In this document: one piece after another, positions 46,432 to 55,894 of the stretch
Numbering within the stretch: position 1 is the stretch's first letter
Layout of the letters: each line of letters begins with the position of its first letter
Source of the DNA: Mycobacterium shigaense
Lineage (GTDB): Bacteria > Actinomycetota > Actinomycetes > Mycobacteriales > Mycobacteriaceae
Direction of reading: 5' to 3'
Length of the DNA: 64,000 nucleotides
NCBI RefSeq assembly: GCF_002356315.1
Contig: NZ_AP018164.1
Coordinates: 2,914,001 to 2,978,000 of the forward strand
Translations under genes and position numbers: made by a program
The notes under the pieces: model-generated
What the model was told of the DNA's origin: nothing
The model's input: the letters and a program-made list of their open reading frames with translations, nothing else
Databases searched by the model: none

Positions 46432-46516
46432 CACTCCTCAAAAGTCTTGCCCGCCGAGAGTTCGCAGCCAGGTGTGCTGCCCTGCACATCACGCTATGGC
46501 CGGCCCCGGCCGCCCG

Positions 46517-46536
46517 GCAGGGCCGTTGGACTCCCG
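46517..46536. promoter_or_regulatory. DosR-like box, distal copy
   Basis: GCAGGGCCGTTGGACTCCCG-type sequence. It conserves GGGCC and GGAC. About 22 bases from a second box, a pairing often seen at DosR promoters. Confidence 0.4.
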
Positions 46537-46538
46537 TC

Positions 46539-46558
46539 CCGGCGCCTTTGGTCCCGTA
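46539..46558. promoter_or_regulatory. DosR box before acetyltransferase-Usp operon
   Basis: CCGGCGCCTTTGGTCCCGTA, with consensus GCCTTTGGTCCCG in the core. About 108 bases before the start. Confidence 0.55.
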
Positions 46559-46656
46559 CGACCCGAGGCCGTGCCGCGTCCGGGTCGCGCGGTGAGGTGC
46601 CGGGGCCGGTCAATCACCGTGGCATGCCGTTACGGACAGCCGTAATATCTACCGCT

Positions 46657-46968
46657 ATGGCCGCTCATCGGCTTCGCTGCGGTAGCTGCGGGTCCGTGTT
46701 CTACGGTCGTGCCGACGCGCGCTTCTGCTGCGGGGCCTGCCGGCAGCAGGCCTACCGAGAACGGGCCCACGAGGCCCAGTTTGCCGCCACGCGGGGCCGG
46801 GCCGCCTCGACGCGGGGCCAGGCCGCGGCGACGCGGCGCAGCGCGCAAGAAACCTGCGTGCGCGCAAGGGCGGTTCGGGAAGAGACGCACGAAACGCTGC
46901 GCAAGTCCCGAGCAACCCTCATCGCGTGCAAACAGCCGCTCACGGATCGCACCGGGCCGGGTCGGTGA
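46657..46968 (+). CDS. Small zinc-ribbon protein (103 aa)
   Basis: 103 residues. A zinc-ribbon-like N-terminus, 'CGSCGSVFYGRADARFCCGA' with a further Cys pair, is followed by 70 basic, Ala/Arg/Thr-rich residues with repeated 'TRG' units ('ATRGRAASTRGQAAATRRSA'). Probably nucleic-acid or protein binding. Starts at ATG 46657; it is convergent with devS. No function known. Confidence 0.6.
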   Translation: MAAHRLRCGSCGSVFYGRADARFCCGACRQQAYRERAHEAQFAATRGRAASTRGQAAATRRSAQETCVRARAVREETHETLRKSRATLIACKQPLTDRTGPGR

Positions 46969-46981
46969 CCTTCGCCCGCGG

Positions 46982-48694
46982 TCAGTGATCGGCCAGCGGC
47001 GCCGTCCAGCGAACTCGCATACCGTCGCCGGGAGCGCTGATGATCTCGCATCGTCCGCCGACCTGTTCGGCCCGGTATGACATGTTGGCGAGACCGCTGC
47101 GGCGTGCGTTGTCGACGGGCATTCCCTCACCATCGTCGACGATCTCGACGGTGAGCATGTCGTCCACTCGGACTTCGATGTTCAGCCGGGAGGCGCCAGA
47201 GTGGCGAACAGCATTGCTGACGGCTTCCGCGGTGACCGCTTCAGCATGGTCGGCTAATTCACCGCTCACCGCAGTCGTGGGTCCGTACATCCGGAGGGTG
47301 GTGATGATGTCGCGGTTATCGGTCAGCTGGGCCACCACACGTTGGATCCGATTCCGAAAGTCCCCATCGAGCTCCGGTGGGGATTTCAGCTGGAAAATGG
47401 TGGTGCGGATCTCTTCGATGATGGTCTGCAGATCGTCCAACGTACGGTTGAGCCGGTCGGCGACCTCCGGTGAACGTACCCGAGCGACTGTTCCCTGCAG
47501 GTCCATGCCGGCGGCAAACAGCCGCTGGATGACGTGGTCGTGCAAGTCGTGGGCGATGCGCTCGCGTTCGCCGACCAGCGTCAGCTGTCGGGCATGCTCG
47601 CGACCAGTGGCGAGCATGAGCGCGATCGCGGCGTGTGTTGCGAAGTCGCTCACCAGGTCGAGGTAGCTGTCGTGGAACGGTGGCAGGCCGGCGCCGCGCG
47701 CCAGCGCGATCACGCCGGCGACTTCATCGCGCGTCCGTAGCGGCATCACGATCGCAGAACGCTGCCCGACATCGGTAAATGCCTGTATCGGATAGCGCAG
47801 CGCGTCGGTGATCAACGGCTCACCCGTCCGAAATACCTGGCCGCTGGTGGAGGCGTCGACTGGAACCCGCTGGCCCAGCACCTCAGCGGCGTTCATCCCC
47901 ACCGCGGCAGAGACGATCAGCGTGTCGATTTCGTCAATAGGTTCATCGGCGTCAAGCGGAACGAGCACGATCGCTTGTTCGGATTCCGTTAGGGCACAAG
48001 CACGTTCGGCGATCAACTGAAGGGGAGGAATACCTGGCTCGACACTGGACAGCAGGGCGGTGGTGATTTCCCTGCTGGCGTCCATCCACTTCACCGACAT
48101 ACGCTCGCGTTCGAATATTTGGGCGTTGTCGATCGCAACTGCGGCCGCGAACGCCAATGCGCGCGCGGCGACCTCATCAGATTCCGAGAACAAACGCTCC
48201 GGTTCGTCGTGGGTCAGATAAAGGTTGCCAAATACCTTGCCGCGGACCGTGATCGGGACACCGATGAATGCCTGCATCGGCGGATGATGCTCGGGGAACC
48301 CAACGGCCGCCGGGTGCTTCGTCAGGTCGTCCAGGCGCAATGCCGGCGCATCGAGGAGCGACAGGCTCAGAACGCCTTTGCCGACCGGCAGCGGCCCGAT
48401 CTCGTGCGCCAGGTCCGCGTCGATTCCGTCGTGGACAAACGCGACCAACATGCCGTCGGAATCGCGGATCGCCAGCGCGCCGTACGGGGCCGACGTCAGA
48501 TCGCGGGCTGCCCGGACTATCCGCCGCAGCGTCGCGTCCAAGTCGAGATCCGAACCGATCTCGACGATCACCTGCAGCAGCTGCTCCATTTGGTCGCGAG
48601 CAGCCAACAACTCGTCCAGTTGCTCATGCATCCTGTGGACGAGCCCGCGTTGCCCCAGACCGGCAAAAGCCGAGGTGCTGTCGTCGCTGGCCAC
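46982..48694 (-). CDS. devS: DevS/DosS-type heme sensor histidine kinase
   Basis: 570 residues: two GAF domains (about 55-190 and 225-365), a HisKA_3 phosphoacceptor helix and an HATPase domain. The heme ligand of GAF-A should be His137 in 'FPEHHPPMQAFIGVP', equivalent to His149 of M. tuberculosis DosS. The phosphoacceptor is His385 in 'RIAHDLHDHVIQRLF'. The ATPase N-box is 'AVSNAVRHSGASR' and a G-box is 'DDGEGM'. It senses O2/NO/CO or redox state and phosphorylates DevR. Starts at GTG 48694; 88 bases separate it from devR. Confidence 0.93.
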   Translation of the reverse strand: MASDDSTSAFAGLGQRGLVHRMHEQLDELLAARDQMEQLLQVIVEIGSDLDLDATLRRIVRAARDLTSAPYGALAIRDSDGMLVAFVHDGIDADLAHEIGPLPVGKGVLSLSLLDAPALRLDDLTKHPAAVGFPEHHPPMQAFIGVPITVRGKVFGNLYLTHDEPERLFSESDEVAARALAFAAAVAIDNAQIFERERMSVKWMDASREITTALLSSVEPGIPPLQLIAERACALTESEQAIVLVPLDADEPIDEIDTLIVSAAVGMNAAEVLGQRVPVDASTSGQVFRTGEPLITDALRYPIQAFTDVGQRSAIVMPLRTRDEVAGVIALARGAGLPPFHDSYLDLVSDFATHAAIALMLATGREHARQLTLVGERERIAHDLHDHVIQRLFAAGMDLQGTVARVRSPEVADRLNRTLDDLQTIIEEIRTTIFQLKSPPELDGDFRNRIQRVVAQLTDNRDIITTLRMYGPTTAVSGELADHAEAVTAEAVSNAVRHSGASRLNIEVRVDDMLTVEIVDDGEGMPVDNARRSGLANMSYRAEQVGGRCEIISAPGDGMRVRWTAPLADH

Positions 48695-48782
48695 CCGAAC
48701 CAGCTTAATCGCATGGAATCAGCACCCCAAGAAGTAACCGCCAGCGAGCAGCGCGGCGCCGCTGCGCTGGCCAACTGCCTGG

Positions 48783-49439
48783 TTAGGTGTCCACGTTTGG
48801 CGGGGGGGGCTGCTGGTCCAGCTTCGAGGCGAATACCGCCGCCTGCGTCCGCCTTTCCATGCCGAGTTTGGCCAGCAACCGCGATACGTAGTTCTTCACG
48901 GTCTTCTCCGCGAGGAACATGCGAGCGGCGATTTGCCTGTTGGTCAATCCCTCGCTCAGGAGCGCGAGCAGGGTCCGCTCCCGCTCAGTCAATCCGGACA
49001 GGGGGTCTTTGTTCTCAGCGGCGCCGCGCAGTTTCGACATCAACGCCGCTGCTGCCCGATTGTCGAGCAATGACTTTCCGGCACCGACGTCTTTTATCGC
49101 CTGCGCCAACTCCATACCCCTGATGTCCTTGACGACATAGCCGCTGGCTCCGGCGAGAATCGCCTCGAGCATCGCCTCGTCGGAGGTAAACGACGTCAGC
49201 ATCAGACACCGCAGTTCGGGAAGGGTCGACAGCAGGTCGCGGCACAACTCGATTCCGTTTCCATCGGGAAGACGCACATCAAGCACCGCGACATCGGGCT
49301 GCAACGCGGGTATGCGCACCAGCGCCTCGGCCACCGAGCCCGCATCACCGATGACCTCGAGTTCCGGGTCCGCTGCCAGCAGGTCGGCCAGACCGCGACG
49401 AACTACCTCATGATCGTCGACCAGAAAAACCCTAACCAT
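48783..49439 (-). CDS. devR: DevR/DosR response regulator
   Basis: 218 residues. The receiver domain has Asp8/Asp9, phosphorylated Asp54 ('[13 protein letters not shown]'), Thr82 and Lys104 ('GYVVKDIRG'). The C-terminal LuxR-type HTH starts '[20 protein letters not shown]' and ends '[20 protein letters not shown]', with the DNA-contact Lys/Asn in 'TVKNYV'. It is nearly full-length identical in layout to M. tuberculosis DevR, so it should bind the same boxes found in this island. Preceded by a Usp gene 84 bases away. Confidence 0.95.
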   Translation of the reverse strand: MVRVFLVDDHEVVRRGLADLLAADPELEVIGDAGSVAEALVRIPALQPDVAVLDVRLPDGNGIELCRDLLSTLPELRCLMLTSFTSDEAMLEAILAGASGYVVKDIRGMELAQAIKDVGAGKSLLDNRAAAALMSKLRGAAENKDPLSGLTERERTLLALLSEGLTNRQIAARMFLAEKTVKNYVSRLLAKLGMERRTQAAVFASKLDQQPPPPNVDT

Positions 49440-49523
49440 CGTGTGTCCTTCCTAACCGGCCACTCCTGGAAAGAATGATGCACGCCCAATGTCAATATCC
49501 CACACCGCCGCGTTCGTCCGGTT

Positions 49524-50384
49524 TCACAAATTCTGCTGGTTGACGATGAGCAGCGAGCACTGGGCGTCACGCAGGATGGCACTGCCCCGCGGTCCGAGCA
49601 GTTCGTCGAGGTGCGGTCGGCTGTGCGCCCCCACGACCATGAGCGTCGTCGCGCGGCGCTTGTGAGCCACATAGTCCAGCAGACTGCCGTGTGCCACCAC
49701 CGACTCCACCCGGACATCGGGATAACGCCGTCTCCATCGGGCCAGCCGGCGATCGAGATCAGCGCGTGCCCGGTGATCGCCATCGGTCGTGGTGTCGTCG
49801 CCGCCGGGCGCCGCGGGCGCGCATACCACCGCTCGCACTCCCACGTTGCGTAAGCTGGCTTCCTCTATGGCGGTACCCAGCAAAACGCCGTTGTCGGGCG
49901 AGCCGTTCACTTCCACGACAACGTCATCCGCGCGCTGCGCGGGGCGCTGCTCGTGGTGACCCCGGACGATCGCGACCGGGCAGCGCGCCGAGACGGCCAA
50001 AGCCCCAGCGGTGGAACCTGTTCGGCCTGGTTCGAAGTGACGCAAACCGAGTGCGCCCACACATACCAGGGATGCTGCCGCCGATGCGCGAATCAAGGAT
50101 CCGACCGGCGGCCCCTGGGCTATCTCGGTCTCTATTTTCACCAGCTGGTTCTTGGCTTCGATCGCCGTGACTGCCCGCTGGATCGCCGTCTGCGCCGCGG
50201 TGAGCTTGCTGGCCATGGCGTCCGGTTCTACTTCGTGGCCGTTTTCCTGCCCAACAGTGTGGAGCAGACGCAGGGGCACGTCCCGGCGCACCGCCTCGTC
50301 GACCGCCCAGAGCGCGGCATGGATGGCCGCCTTGGAGCCGTCTATACCGACGACAACCGGTCGGTAGATAGGCAACTCACTCAT
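49524..50384 (-). CDS. Universal stress protein (Rv2028c/Rv3134c type)
   Basis: 286 residues. Domain 1 starts 'YRPVVVGIDGSKAAIHAALW' and has a changed loop ('VGALGLRHFEPGRTGSTAGA'); domain 2 ends 'VVGAHSRPHLDELLGPRGSA' without the glycine signature, so it may not bind ATP. ATG 50384 follows AAGGAG. In M. tuberculosis one such gene follows pfkB (Rv2028c) and another precedes devR (Rv3134c); here the single gene is in both positions. Confidence 0.9.
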   Translation of the reverse strand: MSELPIYRPVVVGIDGSKAAIHAALWAVDEAVRRDVPLRLLHTVGQENGHEVEPDAMASKLTAAQTAIQRAVTAIEAKNQLVKIETEIAQGPPVGSLIRASAAASLVCVGALGLRHFEPGRTGSTAGALAVSARCPVAIVRGHHEQRPAQRADDVVVEVNGSPDNGVLLGTAIEEASLRNVGVRAVVCAPAAPGGDDTTTDGDHRARADLDRRLARWRRRYPDVRVESVVAHGSLLDYVAHKRRATTLMVVGAHSRPHLDELLGPRGSAILRDAQCSLLIVNQQNL

Positions 50385-50464
50385 CGCAGTGCGCTCCTTG
50401 CCAAGCGGCGGCCGATCGATTCGATCGGTTGAAGGCAACGCTATTGAGTCAGGCGTCGTTTTCG

Positions 50465-50484
50465 AAGGGGCCATAAGGCCCCTC
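50465..50484. promoter_or_regulatory. DosR box before Usp-devR-devS
   Basis: AAGGGGCCATAAGGCCCCTC, an almost perfect palindrome. 80 bases before the Usp start; it allows DevR to drive its own operon. Confidence 0.7.
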
Positions 50485-50540
50485 CGTGGTTGTCGTTCGT
50501 CCCGACGCGGGGCGATATTCCAGGTGTCCGCAACGGGCCT

Positions 50541-51521
50541 TCAGGTGCCGCGCGTCAGGTCACAGGGTTCGCCAGACACCGCGAATAGCCTTTCCACATC
50601 CGCTCGTTCGCAGACCGCCGTCCCGGGAGTCGTCAGCATGGCCGCGCCCGCCGCAATGCCCAATCGGACGGATTTGATCAGCGGCCAACCGCGGGCAAGC
50701 CCTATGACGATGGCGGAAACCATGGCATCGCCTGCGCCAACGCCGCTTCTGCCCAGGGTCGGAATGGCCGAAAATCGCTGGCTAGCCCGCTCCGTGGCGA
50801 GTAGCGCCCCGTTGGCTCCCAGCGACACCAATACCACTTCGGCGCAACCCTTTTCAATCAGGCCGCGCGCGGCGGCGATTTGTTCGGCCTCGGTAACCAG
50901 CGGTAGTTCGACGCATTCCCGCAACTCACGCAGGCTTGCTTTGAGCAGATATATCCCGGACGACACGTGCTTCAAGCCTCCGCCCGAGGTATCCAGGATC
51001 AAGCGGGCACCCAGACTCCCGCAGATGGCGGCCACGCGCTGGTAAAAGTCCGCGGGCACGCCCGGCGGCAGGCTGCCGCTCGCCACGACGAATTGGGCCG
51101 ATTTCGCCAACTTCCGTAGGTGTTCTAGGCAACGTGACTGTTCTGCCGGCGTCAGGCTCGGCCCGGGAAGGACAAAACGGTATTGCTCACCGGTGCTGTC
51201 CTCGTTGACGGTGAAGCTTTCCCTCGTCGCGGCCGCGATCCCGACGTGCCGAAAAGGCACACCCGCGCCATTGAGCAGCGACATGAGGAGATCACCGGTC
51301 GGGCCGCCGGCCGGAAAGAGCGCTAGCACCGAACCACCGAGTACACGCGCCACCCGGGCGACGTTGATGCCACCACCGCCGGGGTCGTAACGTGGTGTGC
51401 CGCAGCGTAATTTGTCAGTAGTCCGGACGACGTCGACGCTCGTGGTGATGTCCAGCGCCGGATTCATGGTCAACGTGACGATCTGCGCTCGGCTATCCCC
51501 CGGCCCGGCTGGCGGTTGCAT
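50541..51521 (-). CDS. pfkB: PfkB-type 6-phosphofructokinase
   Basis: 326-residue ribokinase-family sugar kinase. 'DPGGGGINVARVARVLGGS' is the substrate motif and the catalytic Asp is in 'SGVGAGDAMVSAIV'. It phosphorylates fructose 6-phosphate (or tagatose 6-phosphate) with ATP. In M. tuberculosis pfkB (Rv2029c) is the DosR-regulated minor enzyme between Rv2030c and a Usp gene, exactly the position here. It starts 25 bases after the stop of the Rv2030c-type gene. Confidence 0.9.
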   Translation of the reverse strand: MQPPAGPGDSRAQIVTLTMNPALDITTSVDVVRTTDKLRCGTPRYDPGGGGINVARVARVLGGSVLALFPAGGPTGDLLMSLLNGAGVPFRHVGIAAATRESFTVNEDSTGEQYRFVLPGPSLTPAEQSRCLEHLRKLAKSAQFVVASGSLPPGVPADFYQRVAAICGSLGARLILDTSGGGLKHVSSGIYLLKASLRELRECVELPLVTEAEQIAAARGLIEKGCAEVVLVSLGANGALLATERASQRFSAIPTLGRSGVGAGDAMVSAIVIGLARGWPLIKSVRLGIAAGAAMLTTPGTAVCERADVERLFAVSGEPCDLTRGT

Positions 51522-51546
51522 TTCGCGTCGACTCCAGTCGTGCTTG

Positions 51547-53586
51547 CTATAGCCCGGACGGGTAAGTTTCGGGTGTTTCGCCGACGATCCACAGACTCGT
51601 AGGCTCTAGGGGTTCGAGCGCACGGGTCTGATCGATATGAATCATCGCGTCGAACTGGTCCGCGGGCCGGACGTGGAAATAGTGACTTTGTCGCTCTGTT
51701 TCCGGCCGGTAGATCACCCCGATGGCACGTCCCAAGCGAACGACGCTGAGCGGGTCGGCCGCGTCCGGGCTGAGGTCCGCCGAGACCAGGAAAGATTTCC
51801 GGCCGGTCTCGTGGAGGAGTTCCTCGATGCTCCCATTGAGCGCTGGACGAACGCCCTTCCGCTCGGCGATGCCACCCCATTCGCTGGCGGCGGTGACGGT
51901 GCCGGCGTAAGTGCTGAGCCCGATCAGGCGCGCCTGATCGCCATATCGTTGGCGAACGAGTTGGCCGAGCGTGAGCTGCCCGTCTGACGAGACCTCGGTT
52001 GCCCGCGCATCACCCACGTGAGAGTTGTGTGCCCACACTACTATTCGTGCCGACGGAACGTCGTGATGCCGATCCAAATGTTTCAGCAGCGCGTCAAGAG
52101 TTTGCGCCATATGCTGATCGCGCAGATTCCACGAAGTGACTCGGCCGCTGAACATGGCACGGTAGTACTCCTCCGCGTTGCGAACCGTTTGCGCGTTCTG
52201 CTCCGCATAGAACAGTTCGTCTTCGGCGAGCAGTCCGTCCCTGCGGGCGTAGGCCAAAGCGTTGCGCTGGATCTCGACCAACTGCTCGATCGCTTGCCGC
52301 TCGCACGATGGTCCGGCGCCGAATGCCGCGGAGAACCCGTACGCTTGACCATCATCGGCCGACGCATGGTCGAAGCACGCATAGCGTTCCCGGGCCCGCG
52401 CCGCAGCCTTGGGGTCGACCTTGTCCAGGTAGGCGATCACCTCCTGCATCGAGCGATGCAGGCTGTAGAGATCCAATCCATAGAACCCGGCCTGCGGCTG
52501 ATCACCAGAGTGTTGCCGCCGGTTTCGTATCCGCAGCCAATCGACGAAGTCACGGACAACGGTATTGCGCCACATCCAGGCCGGAAAGCGCTCGAAGCCG
52601 CTCAACGCGTCGTTCACGCTCTCGTCTACTCCGTGCCCGCGGACGTACCGATTCACCCGATAGGCGTCGGGCCAGTCCGCCTCCGCGGCAACGGCGCAAA
52701 ACCCCTTCTCCTCGATCAGCCATTTCGTGATGGTGGCCCGAGCCTCGTAGAACTCGTGCGTACCATGCGAACTCTCGCCGATCAGCACGACCCGCGCGTC
52801 ACCGATCAGCTCTTCCAACGCCTCGCGCGGCGGGACACCCTCCGGGGCATCGATCGCGACGCTCCCGATCACCTCAGCCGCGGTCCGGCCGGCCGGTCGG
52901 GCCGCCACCTCTGTGGTGGGAGTGGCGAGCAGCTGATGCACCTCCTCGTCGGTGACCTGTCGGAAATCCCAGAACGACTCCCCCACCGCAAGGAAAGGGG
53001 TGGGCATGCTCGCACAGACCACGTTGTCGACGAGTCCGGCAAATTCCCGGCAGGTGGATTCCGGGGCCGCCGGCACCGCAATCGCGATGTGGGCGGGATC
53101 GGCCTCTCGAAGAGCCTGCACCGCGGCGAACATGCTTGCACCCGTAGCTAATCCGTCGTCGACCAGAATGACGGTCTTGCCGGTCACGTCCAACGGCGCG
53201 CGTCCACCGCGATACGACGCCTCGCGCCGGAGCAGTTCTCGGCCTTCGCGCTCGGCCACGGCACGCAGTTGCTCGGGCGTGATCCGCAAGCCGCGCATCA
53301 CGTCATCGTTGACCACCACACGGCCGCCGCTCGCCAACGCCCCCACCGCAAATTCCTCATGTCCCGGAACACCGAGCTTGCGCACGATAAAGGCATCCAG
53401 CGGAGCCCCCAGGGCCGCCGCCACCTCCCATGCCACGGGTAAGCCACCCCTCGCCAGGCCCAGGACAATCACATCCGGCCTGTTGCGGTAGGCACTCAGG
53501 AGGTTCGCCAGCACCCGGCCGGCCTCGCGGCGGTCGCGAAACACGCGCCGCGGCGGACGCCGGGAAACATCAGCTGCTCTAGTCAT
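51547..53586 (-). CDS. Phosphoribosyltransferase / erythromycin-esterase fusion (Rv2030c type)
   Basis: 679 residues from ATG 53586. The first ~220 residues are a PRTase fold: '[20 protein letters not shown]' and the PRPP loop '[17 protein letters not shown]'. The rest is an erythromycin-esterase-like hydrolase: '[16 protein letters not shown]' with the catalytic Glu/His, '[16 protein letters not shown]', and '[15 protein letters not shown]'. The same fusion is M. tuberculosis Rv2030c, next to hspX in the DosR regulon. Substrate unknown. Lies 19 bases after the mini-hspX stop. Confidence 0.9.
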   Translation of the reverse strand: MTRAADVSRRPPRRVFRDRREAGRVLANLLSAYRNRPDVIVLGLARGGLPVAWEVAAALGAPLDAFIVRKLGVPGHEEFAVGALASGGRVVVNDDVMRGLRITPEQLRAVAEREGRELLRREASYRGGRAPLDVTGKTVILVDDGLATGASMFAAVQALREADPAHIAIAVPAAPESTCREFAGLVDNVVCASMPTPFLAVGESFWDFRQVTDEEVHQLLATPTTEVAARPAGRTAAEVIGSVAIDAPEGVPPREALEELIGDARVVLIGESSHGTHEFYEARATITKWLIEEKGFCAVAAEADWPDAYRVNRYVRGHGVDESVNDALSGFERFPAWMWRNTVVRDFVDWLRIRNRRQHSGDQPQAGFYGLDLYSLHRSMQEVIAYLDKVDPKAAARARERYACFDHASADDGQAYGFSAAFGAGPSCERQAIEQLVEIQRNALAYARRDGLLAEDELFYAEQNAQTVRNAEEYYRAMFSGRVTSWNLRDQHMAQTLDALLKHLDRHHDVPSARIVVWAHNSHVGDARATEVSSDGQLTLGQLVRQRYGDQARLIGLSTYAGTVTAASEWGGIAERKGVRPALNGSIEELLHETGRKSFLVSADLSPDAADPLSVVRLGRAIGVIYRPETERQSHYFHVRPADQFDAMIHIDQTRALEPLEPTSLWIVGETPETYPSGL

Positions 53587-53605
53587 CGCACAACCGCTAT
53601 CGCCG

Positions 53606-53776
53606 TCAGTTGGCGAACTGAATCTGAACGTGCCGTTCCGCCGGCCCATCCTCGAGCCGCATCACTCGGGAGTCGAAGACCGGACGCAGCCCGGCCAGGG
53701 CGGGAAATCCGGCGAACAACTCAGGGAATTCGGGAAAGAGCGACCTCGGCTTACGTTGAACGGCAAGAATACTCAT
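53606..53776 (-). CDS. hspX: Mini-HspX: alpha-crystallin gene with in-frame loss of the crystallin domain
   Basis: 56 residues from ATG 53776, with AGGAG upstream. The first 43 match the N-terminal arm of HspX/Acr: '[20 protein letters not shown]' and '[14 protein letters not shown]'. The last residues '[11 protein letters not shown]' match its C-terminal tail. About 85-90 codons in between, the whole alpha-crystallin domain, are missing, yet the frame is kept and the promoter side is intact. It would be made as a short amphipathic peptide from the strongest kind of DosR promoter. Chaperone activity is lost. It could be simple decay or a kept peptide. Confidence 0.8.
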   Translation of the reverse strand: MSILAVQRKPRSLFPEFPELFAGFPALAGLRPVFDSRVMRLEDGPAERHVQIQFAN

Positions 53777-54099
53777 GGGTATCTCCTAAATTCGATCTTG
53801 CCCGATGCGAAGTCCATCTGACCAAGTCAGCCAAATCGTCAAAAGAGTCCGAAGTCCCAACGCTGTGGGCCGTCCGTCAGCTCTCGCACACGCGTGGCCA
53901 GCGGCGCTGGTCGGCTGGTTGTCACAGCGCCAGTGGGGCCGGTTGTAGCCCGTGGCGTTACCTGCGAGTGCGCGCGGCTTCCAGCGCGAGGGCGACTTGG
54001 GCTTCGGCGCTCGCCACGGCGCGACTGGTGCAGTTGGATCCCGAATCGGCCGGCTGGTATATAAAAGCCTGCACCTGATCCGGAAGCGGGGCCCCACAG
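53777..54099 (+). other. Intergenic, divergent promoter region
   Basis: Serves mini-hspX (left) and the membrane protein at 54100 (right). Contains the DosR box at 53842. No further gene seen. Confidence 0.55.
53842..53861. promoter_or_regulatory. DosR box before mini-hspX
   Basis: AAAGAGTCCGAAGTCCCAAC; on the coding strand this reads TTGGGACTTCGGACTCTTT, close to consensus. 66 bases before the start. Confidence 0.7.
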
Positions 54100-54945
54100 A
54101 TGACCGTCACCCTAGGCTCCGCGCTCATTTCGCTTTTCCTGGTCTTCGCTGTCGCGGTGGCGCTGGGACTCGGGATCCGCCGAGCGGCGGTGCGCCGCGG
54201 CGTCAGCGACAACGAGAATCCGCTGGGCAACAACGAAGGCCTCGGCCCAGCCGTGGGTTTTATCAGCGGGTCGACGGCTTTCCTCCTCGGAGTCTTGATG
54301 CTGGCCTCACTGAATCACTATGACCGCGCCAAGGAGATCGTCGCCGACGAGGCGCTTGCGTACTCCGCGGCGTTCGACGGCACCGCCGGGCTGGCCCCGG
54401 CCGACCAGGCCAAGATCCGGCGGGATCTCGTGTGCCTGATGCGATCGGTCACCACCAAATCCTGGGCCGCCGCGTCAACACAGGATCTCACCGGATCGGA
54501 AAACTCCCACGCCTGGCGGGCACGCGCATTTGATGATCTGAACGCCGCCGAGCCGAAGACGAAAGCGCAAGAGAGCAGCGTCGGGATCGTCAATTCCCAG
54601 CTGATCAATGCGTCCAAAGCGGGGCAACACCGACTGCTGGTCGCCGAGGGGGATCTTCCCACCGCGCTGTGGATTCTCGTGTATGTCAGCATATTCGCGC
54701 TGGCTTCGATGCTCACTGCACTGCTACGGGACTATTTGAGTCCGACTCTGGCCGCCGCAGCGCTGACGGCGCTCCTGATAGTCAGCGCCGCCATGGTGAC
54801 GACGCTGACGGTGTTCGCCGAGCCCTTCTCCCAGGGAGACGGTGTCTACATTTCGCCCCGGGCCCTCAACGCCGTCATGATCCGCCTGCAGGGCTCCTAC
54901 CCCGACACCAACTGGGCGCCGTGCGAGACCCTCGTAAACTCCTAG
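54100..54945 (+). CDS. Membrane protein, DUF4239/bestrophin-like
   Basis: 281 residues with four hydrophobic helices: two near the N-terminus ('ISLFLVFAVAVALGLGI' and 'AFLLGVLMLASLNHYD') and two near the C-terminus ('ALWILVYVSIFALASML' and 'AAALTALLIVSAAMVTTLTV'), with a long soluble segment between. This is the layout of DUF4239 proteins, remotely like bestrophin channels. Function unknown. It lies just upstream of a truncated FAD oxidase gene. Confidence 0.7.
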   Translation: MTVTLGSALISLFLVFAVAVALGLGIRRAAVRRGVSDNENPLGNNEGLGPAVGFISGSTAFLLGVLMLASLNHYDRAKEIVADEALAYSAAFDGTAGLAPADQAKIRRDLVCLMRSVTTKSWAAASTQDLTGSENSHAWRARAFDDLNAAEPKTKAQESSVGIVNSQLINASKAGQHRLLVAEGDLPTALWILVYVSIFALASMLTALLRDYLSPTLAAAALTALLIVSAAMVTTLTVFAEPFSQGDGVYISPRALNAVMIRLQGSYPDTNWAPCETLVNS

Positions 54946-55013
54946 ACTCCTCACGCGCGTCGAGGAAGCCGGCGGTGCCGGCGCGCTAATTTTGCCCGGG
55001 CGGCGCAGCGACT

Positions 55014-55868
55014 GTGCGAAATCAGGGCTTCTTCATCGGCGACGTCACCGTCCCCCGCCAACACATCCCGGAGATGCAGCAGGCAATCCAGGATGCCGCC
55101 AAGCGGCACTCCGATGCGCTGCTGTTCATCGCGGTGACCGGGCATGCCGGTGACGGTGACCTGCACCCGACCACGTTCTACGACAAGGAGAACCCTGATG
55201 CGGCAGCAGCGCTGGAGGCCGCCAACAACGAAATCATCGAAGCGGCACTGAGATTGGGTGGCACCATCACCGGCGAGCATGGTGTTGGTACCGAGAAGAT
55301 CCAATTCATGACCAAACGCTTCACCCCGGCCGAGATCGCCGCCCAGCGCGTCCTCAAGCGGGTCTTCGATCCCGCGCAGCGTTTCAATCCCGGCATCATG
55401 CTGCCCGAAGCTTCGCCCGAGGAACCCGTGCTGCCCGCTTTCGAGGTTGCGGTGCGCGCCGCGCTCGACCGTCATCCGGGTTCGGCCGCGCACGTCGACG
55501 GTGCCGACACCACGGTGGAGGTGAACACCGGCAACTTAAACTTGGCGGTCGGCGCCGCGGTCACCCTCGGCGAACTCTTGCAGAAGCTGGAAGAGCAAGG
55601 CGTTGCCTGCCCCGCCATCCCCGCCGCTGACCCGGAGCGCACCGTCGGCGAACTGATCGCGACCGCCAGCGGTGCCGAACGCCTGGCCGTGCGCCACGGG
55701 TTGCTCGGCGTGGAGGCCGTTCTCCCCGACGGCGCCCACGCCGCCCGCTTCGGCGGCCAGAATATGAAAGACGTCGCGGGCTACGACACCAAACGCCTAT
55801 TCATCGGCGGCAACAACGCATTCGGAACGATCGCCAGCGCCATCTTCAAGATTGCGGTCACCCGGTGA
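55014..55868 (+). pseudogene. FAD-linked oxidase remnant (GlcD C-terminus plus GlcE-like part)
   Basis: The first ~120 residues are the end of an FAD-linked oxidase C-terminal domain ('GHAGDGDLHPTTFYD' and 'GGTITGEHGVGTEKIQFM'). The following ~150 are part of an FAD-binding domain of the GlcE kind ('LNLAVGAAVTLGELLQKLEE', 'GGQNMKDVAGYDTKRLFIGG'). The N-terminal FAD-binding domain of GlcD and the end of GlcE are both missing, and no proper start is seen. It is likely a deleted GlcD-GlcE fusion for 2-hydroxyacid oxidation. Confidence 0.65.
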
Positions 55869-55894
55869 CGGCGCGGGCGCGATAACGCGGACTC

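Noticed and set aside
46709..46960. TRG-type repeats as a tandem DNA repeat array
   Set aside because: They are short, imperfect codon repeats within the zinc-ribbon protein tail, not an independent element.
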